From positions 1 through 23,336 of the forward strand of contig CAADSR010000272.1 of assembly GCA_900751685.1 (NCBI GenBank): a stretch of DNA of 23,336 nt, written 5' to 3'. The notes below the pieces were generated by a model. The model was given only the letters and a program-made list of their open reading frames with translations, did not search any database and was not told where the DNA came from. Positions 23,093 to 23,336 of this stretch are shown in pieces (the stretch's first letter is position 1; each line of letters starts with the position of its first letter). Both the position numbers and the translations under genes were made by a program. This DNA comes from Clostridia bacterium. GTDB taxonomy: Bacteria > Bacillota > Clostridia > UBA1381.

Positions 23093-23336
23093 GCAAATGT
23101 TTGAGAAGATTAAGGCGGATGACGCTTTAAAAAAGAAAATAGAGGAAAGGCTTGATACTATGGGAGCAGAAAAGCATAAAAAGAAGATTTCAGGAGTTGT
23201 CTTGGTAGCAGCATGTATCGCGGTAGGCGCAAGCACAGCATTTGCAGCCACATCTCCGGCAGTTCAGCAGGCCATAAGCAATGTGATATCATATTTTGAA
23301 TCGGAAAAAGCAAATCCGCTCTCCGACGAGGCCGCA
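23085..23336 (+). CDS. Putative membrane-anchored anti-sigma factor, 5' part (partial)
   Basis: Eighty-four codons are visible before the window ends. The start ATG 23085 overlaps the sigma factor stop (ATGTATAA) and has AAGGAGG 8 bases upstream. The first 34 residues are charged and helical (MFEKIKADDALKKKIEERL, ending HKKKIS). One transmembrane helix follows (about 35-54, GVVLVAACIAVGASTAFAA), then an outside segment, SPAVQQAISNVISYFES. A short cytoplasmic head plus a single helix, coupled to an ECF sigma gene, is the layout of membrane anti-sigma factors that hold the sigma factor until a signal arrives. There is no sequence motif such as a zinc site to confirm this, so the role rests on context. 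Confidence 0.75.
   Translation, partial: MYKQMFEKIKADDALKKKIEERLDTMGAEKHKKKISGVVLVAACIAVGASTAFAATSPAVQQAISNVISYFESEKANPLSDEAA

Noticed and set aside
1..23336. CRISPR array, tRNA or rRNA genes, insertion sequences, prophage or attachment sites
   Set aside because: No regularly spaced repeats, cloverleaf with CCA-side consensus, transposase or integrase sequence was seen on either strand.

Overview
The window is ordinary chromosome from a low-to-mid GC Firmicute, most likely a gut-type member of the Clostridia. The signs are strong AGGAGG-type ribosome sites, TTGACA/TATAAT promoters with 17-base spacers, a T-box in front of ileS, the rpsO-pnp and ylmH-divIVA gene pairs, and a zinc-binding L31 protein. 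No tRNA, rRNA, CRISPR array, insertion sequence or phage gene was seen. The genus cannot be named from the sequence alone.

Layout from left to right. (1) The 3' end of a methionine sulfoxide reductase B gene runs into the window (+). (2) A MATE efflux pump (-) and a PadR-type repressor (+) diverge from a 122-base gap that holds two identical-architecture operators and two facing consensus promoters. (3) ileS (-) is preceded by an isoleucine T-box leader with a perfect consensus promoter. (4) A second efflux and sensing module follows, all on the minus strand. In transcription order it is MATE pump, OmpR-type response regulator, histidine kinase, an intergenic terminator, ABC ATPase and a two-FtsX-domain permease. 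(5) leuA (+) lies behind a previously unlisted 16-residue leader peptide with four consecutive Leu codons and a terminator/antiterminator pair, which is a classical leucine attenuator. (6) A minus-strand housekeeping block reads glyA, rpmE, rpsO, pnp, ylmH, divIVA in transcription order. (7) nth (endonuclease III) and a polytopic GT-C-like membrane protein follow on the plus strand. (8) At the right edge an ECF sigma factor overlaps a membrane protein that is probably its anti-sigma factor and runs out of the window.

How the parts work together. The two efflux modules each carry their own regulator: a one-component PadR repressor in one, a two-component system in the other. The two amino-acid genes are governed by RNA decisions of different kinds: tRNA-sensing T-box for ileS, ribosome-stalling attenuation for leuA. 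In Bacillus and many relatives ylmH, divIVA and ileS are adjacent. Here ileS sits about 8.7 kb downstream of divIVA on the same strand, separated by leuA and the MATE/two-component/ABC module, which suggests that these were inserted between old neighbours.

The best candidates for a closer look are the leuA attenuator, the PadR double-operator promoter region, the terminator-containing gap between the histidine kinase and its ABC transporter, and the paired stem-loops between rpsO and pnp. I found no gene cluster that I would call an entirely new system.
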